In this document: one piece after another, positions 61,701-64,000 of the stretch
How the letters are laid out: every line of letters starts with the position of its first letter
How positions within the stretch are numbered: the stretch's first letter is position 1
DNA from: Salminus brasiliensis
Taxonomy: Eukaryota > Chordata > Actinopteri > Characiformes > Bryconidae
DNA: 64,000 bases
Direction of reading: 5' to 3'
Assembly: GCF_030463535.1 (NCBI RefSeq)
Contig: NC_132900.1
Span: forward strand, 29,779,721-29,843,720
Position numbers and translations under genes: made by a program
The notes under the pieces: generated by a model
The model's database searches: none
What the model saw: only the letters and a program-made list of their open reading frames with translations
What the model was told of the DNA's origin: nothing

Positions 61701-63966
61701 GAAGTGGCGGAAACAAGTTCATAAACAAGTTCATAAGCTAGCAGATAGAGCCTAGTCATTTTGGAAGGCAGGCATTGTTTTAAGTGGTGGAGCTTTTGTT
61801 AAATGATCATAATAATAGACAAAGATGGCGTTAACAAAGAAATCTGCACTGCTAGCTCCATGATAAAGTACCCCACCCCCCACATCCAGCTACATGTGCC
61901 CACCCGTTCCCACAGTAGTACATGCAAAACTAGAAAGAAACAGTAACGTACATGCAGGATACATAGACAAAGCATATAGACACTTCTGTAAGGCTAATGT
62001 CATGCTACGTATGGCTAGGTATATTTAACTCATAATTACCCTTACATGTTCACGCCTTCGTATCAACAGAGGTGATGAACTGACTGTAGTCAACCATGAG
62101 TCCATTGAGTCCAATGACTCAAACGTTTTACTGCAGATTACTGTGTTTTTAAGCTACTACTGCAGTCTCTGCTACACCCACGCTAGCGGATTTAGCCCAA
62201 TACCAGCCAATGGAGTGCAGCACAATCAATTAATCACCCCTTCTAGGAATTCTTGATCAATAATGAAAGAAAAAAGAAAAGTCGTTTTTATCAAAGTTTT
62301 AGTTCAACATAGTTTTCTAAGACACAGCTACATGCCAAGCTAAAAGGTGAAAGGTCATAGTACCAGGTCAAAGGTTGCCTCGAGGGGTCGCTTCAGTGAT
62401 TTGACAGCCGACTGAGTCTTAATTAGCAGGCAGCGAGCACATGATGGCAATGGGCCAATGGGGGTCAAGCGCATTAACATAAACAGCAAGCAGAGGTGCA
62501 TCATGGGGGCAGCAGTGCAGTTTGGGTAGGTGAGAAAAAAAAACAAAAAACAAAAAAACAAATCATCGGAATGCAATATACAACAAATAACAAGACTAAG
62601 GCATGCACAGTAATGACAAATTAGTTACTGAAAGGGCTAAAAGGCTAAGTGTCATGTACAAAGAGGTCAGTTACTGCGATAGAAGAACACTGAAACAGCA
62701 AGACAGGTCTACGGCTACAGGGCCCTAGTGCTACTACTGGCAGAAATGCAGAAGTTCAGGACTTTGAGGGGCCGCTACCTCAAAATAACCTCCAAGGGGG
62801 GTCATTAGGTTCATCCTAAACAAGGACTTTGACCTTGATCAGTTGCGTATATCGCATTAATTAGGCATTCTGATGACCACATTGTATGGACAAAAGTATT
62901 GGGACACCTCCTCACTTACTGTTTCTTTCAAAATCAAGAGCATTAAAAAGGCTTCATTCTGCTTTTGTTGGCATAAATGTTTCTACTGTCCACGAAGACG
63001 GCTTTCTCCTAGATTTTGGTGGAGCATTGGCGTGAGGATTTGGTTTGATCGCAGGAGCATGAGCGTTGCTAGCGAGGTCAGGATGCTGGATGAGGATCAC
63101 CACCCCACCTTGTCCACATCCTCATCCCCATCTCCCCCATCATCTCATCCCAGATGTATTGGATGGAGCACCCACTATCATTCCAGAAAACCCACCATCA
63201 TTCCATTGAGCTCCACAGCTCAATGCGGGGTTCACGGTGCAAGGTGGCATGGTGCCAATAGGTCTCTCTGTCTCCAGACACAGAGAGTGCAGTCTCCAGA
63301 CAGAGAGTCCTATTCTTTTGGCAGTGCTTTTCTAGAGGGACTCGACAAGCTATGTGTGTGTGTGTGTGTGTGTGTGTGCAGTTGCACATCTGTGTCAGCA
63401 ATGAGTGCAGCTTAAGGTAGCTAAATGCAATCATTAGAAGAGGTGTCCACAAACTTTTGGACATATAGTGTCTCTTTCTAAGAATGTTCTTTCTGGAACC
63501 AAATGAGGTTCTACTAAGAACCACTGGGCAGCATCGGTCAACATACTGCATTACCTTCACCGTAGCTAACAGGCACTGGGTGGTTGCTGGGTTTGCGGTT
63601 TCTAAAGGGGGCGGGGCTACAGAGGGAGGAGGAGCAGAGGAGCCTGAAATGTGTGCGGGAGGGAAGGGGCAGGGAAGGGAAGTGGGAGGGGCCTCGTGTA
63701 TGCCAGTGGAGCGGTGGCCGACCTACCATGGCGGCGGCTGCCGCCGCCTGGTTGACCTGGTGCTGGGCGGCCTTGATCTTGGCCTGCAGGTGCGCCGGCG
63801 GGTGGAAGTACTTGCACTTCTCGCGGGAGCAGCGGCCCTTGATGTAGTCCATGCACACGGTCACTGTGTTGTCGTTGGTGTCGATCATGGTGCTGTCGGC
63901 CGGGTGGGCGAAGCGGCAGTCGTTTTCGCCTCGCGTGCAGTTTCCTCGCTGGTACTCCCGACACAC
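55375..63966 (-). CDS. mbnl1: Muscleblind-like splicing regulator 1, 3' half (5' end outside window)
   Basis: This RNA-binding protein controls alternative splicing through YGCY motifs and is sequestered by CUG repeats in myotonic dystrophy. Exons in the window are 63727-63966, 62364-62417, 61360-61510, 58803-58838, 56780-56871 and 55375-55431, with all phases agreeing. Visible are CCCH fingers 3 and 4 (CX7CX6CX3H and CX7CX4CX3H), the 18-residue KRP-containing exon identical to human MBNL1, the [11 protein letters not shown] linker, and the C terminus HKYVTQM. Residue choices (TQSAV, SILCMTP, HKYVTQM) favour MBNL1 over MBNL2/3. Zinc fingers 1-2 and the start codon lie beyond 64,000. Confidence 0.96.
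55672..56385. mobile_element. TIR element ('ggccactttatt' ends) with a nested retroelement fragment
   Basis: The left end ggccactttattggaaac and the right end gtttccaataaagtggct are near-perfect inverted repeats, characteristic of a common fish DNA transposon group. Between about 55,825 and 56,105 sits a copy of the family found at 18,915-19,450, ending gcgtctgcgaaatgccgtaa and an aatgtaaat tail. It lies in the last mbnl1 intron. Confidence 0.8.
56780..56871 (-). CDS. mbnl1: mbnl1 92-nt alternative exon
   Basis: With the upstream G it encodes [20 protein letters not shown] then [11 protein letters not shown]. Mammalian MBNL1 has a 95-nt exon here; one Ala codon is missing (FATATA instead of FAATATA). 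The length is not a multiple of 3, so skipping changes the C terminus. The donor CAG|GTTTGC is weak, as suits an alternative exon. Confidence 0.95.
57142..57512 (+). mobile_element. Family A TIR element, 3' truncated
   Basis: It starts cacatgtctaaatatttgtg and passes through the family interior to tcctcacggtaatcctcc, where it stops. It lies in an mbnl1 intron. The following 57,515-58,110 is very AT-rich without other structure. Confidence 0.8.
58728..58759. repeat. (CAA)n microsatellite
   Basis: About ten CAA units lie 45 bp downstream (in mbnl1 sense) of the 36-nt exon; on the mbnl1 sense strand this is (GTT/TTG)n. Confidence 0.95.
58803..58838 (-). CDS. mbnl1: mbnl1 36-nt alternative micro-exon
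   Basis: Between gatgggcag and GTTG|GTAGGT the exon adds [11 protein letters not shown] (plus split Gly and Val codons) between the 151-nt and 92-nt exons. Human MBNL1 has a 36-nt exon encoding [11 protein letters not shown] at the same place. It keeps the frame whether included or skipped. Confidence 0.93.
59455..59720. repeat. Dispersed duplicate, copy 1
   Basis: The segment from tggcgttagtgtgcctgaga through tttgtatttaggtctatttt to ggttatat is repeated in direct orientation at 60,970-61,195. Both lie in mbnl1 introns. The class of element is unknown. Confidence 0.75.
60970..61195. repeat. Dispersed duplicate, copy 2
   Basis: This is the direct copy of 59,455-59,720, with point changes and small indels. 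It ends about 165 bp from the mbnl1 151-nt exon. Confidence 0.75.
61360..61510 (-). CDS. mbnl1: mbnl1 151-nt exon
   Basis: It encodes [20 protein letters not shown] then [20 protein letters not shown] and [10 protein letters not shown], the Pro/Gln-rich linker with a second KRP basic motif. It ends in phase 1 at TCAG|GTAGGC. It aligns with human [21 protein letters not shown], one Ala shorter. Confidence 0.96.
62364..62417 (-). CDS. mbnl1: mbnl1 54-nt nuclear-localisation exon
   Basis: It encodes [18 protein letters not shown], identical to the human alternative 54-nt exon that controls nuclear localisation. The acceptor is ctaattaag with no adjacent pyrimidine tract, consistent with the distant branch point known for this exon. 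About ten YGCY words lie within 105 nt upstream. Confidence 0.97.
62418..62522 (-). promoter_or_regulatory. mbnl1: Intronic MBNL-binding cluster upstream of the 54-nt exon
   Basis: On the mbnl1 sense strand this stretch holds about ten YGCY motifs, including tgcttgctg, ctcgctgcctgct and cactgctgccccc. In mammals MBNL1 represses its own exon through this intron region, which is unusually conserved in vertebrates. Autoregulation here is inferred. Confidence 0.75.
62878..63470 (-). mobile_element. Family A TIR element, longest copy
   Basis: Ends tgtatggacaaaagtattgg and cacaaacttttggacatata are both present, and the interior is the most complete in the window (about 590 bp), with extra duplicated attccagaaaa words. 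It lies in an mbnl1 intron between the zinc-finger and 54-nt exons. Confidence 0.85.
63727..63966 (-). CDS. mbnl1: mbnl1 exon with zinc fingers 3 and 4
   Basis: This 80-codon exon opens with [20 protein letters not shown] and contains two CCCH fingers, linked by [15 protein letters not shown] helical, basic stretch ([15 protein letters not shown]) and a run of six Ala before Met follow. It ends in phase 0 at CATG|GTAGGT. The Ala tract is shorter than in human MBNL1. Confidence 0.97.
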
Positions 63967-64000
63967 CTGAGGTGGATGGACACAGAGAGAGAGAGAAAGA

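Noticed and set aside
63584-63964. Second-frame minus ORF (115 codons, Arg/Pro-rich) and plus ORF over the mbnl1 zinc-finger exon
   Set aside because: They are shadow frames of the GC-rich zinc-finger exon; the CCCH frame is clearly the coding one.

Overview
This is a vertebrate nuclear genomic window, most likely from a teleost fish. The evidence is split genes with GT-AG introns, proteins close to fish and mammalian orthologues, dense fish-type DNA transposons (Tc1-like remnants, a very abundant short TIR element, tRNA-derived SINEs) and many micro- and minisatellites. An otophysan (characin or catfish-like) source is my guess from the repeat families and is not proven. Most of the DNA is intron, intergenic DNA or repeats. 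The supported protein-coding content is three genes, plus one weak candidate.

Region 1 (about 500-8,970, + strand) is transgelin (tagln, SM22-alpha). It has a promoter with two perfect CArG boxes 127 bp apart, a non-coding first exon, a 5.6-kb first intron and four coding exons that rebuild a 200-residue calponin-homology protein. The first intron holds an almost perfect 67-bp-arm hairpin.

Region 2 (about 10,260-38,340, - strand) is proprotein convertase 7 (pcsk7). I could rebuild all 15 coding exons with phase-consistent junctions. The 720-residue product has a signal peptide, a prodomain ending in RSKR, the catalytic Asp/His/Asn/Ser, a P domain, one transmembrane segment and a short tail. 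It converges on tagln tail to tail, as TAGLN and PCSK7 do in human. Its introns carry most of the mobile elements. A 550-bp GT-rich array lies in the 5' intron and a 2.3-kb 42-bp minisatellite, split by a SINE, lies just upstream of the promoter.

Region 3 (about 40,700-48,350) has no secure gene. It holds a possible + strand 5' gene end at 42.1-42.84 kb encoding a mitochondrial-presequence-like peptide, several transposon copies, a duplicated block of about 0.5 kb, and two large 21-bp minisatellite arrays in opposite orientation.

Region 4 (about 50,000-64,000, - strand) is the 3' half of muscleblind-like 1 (mbnl1): zinc fingers 3-4, the 54-nt nuclear-localisation exon, a 151-nt exon, the 36-nt and 92-nt alternative exons, and the last coding exon. 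A long AT-rich 3' UTR follows whose end I cannot fix. The 5' part of mbnl1 (zinc fingers 1-2) lies beyond the right edge. A composite array of 11-bp repeats and hairpin-like spacers (49.2-49.8 kb) lies at the distal end of this region.

The genes do not form an operon or shared pathway. Tagln is an actin-binding smooth-muscle protein, Pcsk7 a Golgi/surface protease and Mbnl1 a splicing regulator. I found no clearly undescribed biological system. The most unusual items are the structured repeats and the candidate gene end at 42.1 kb.
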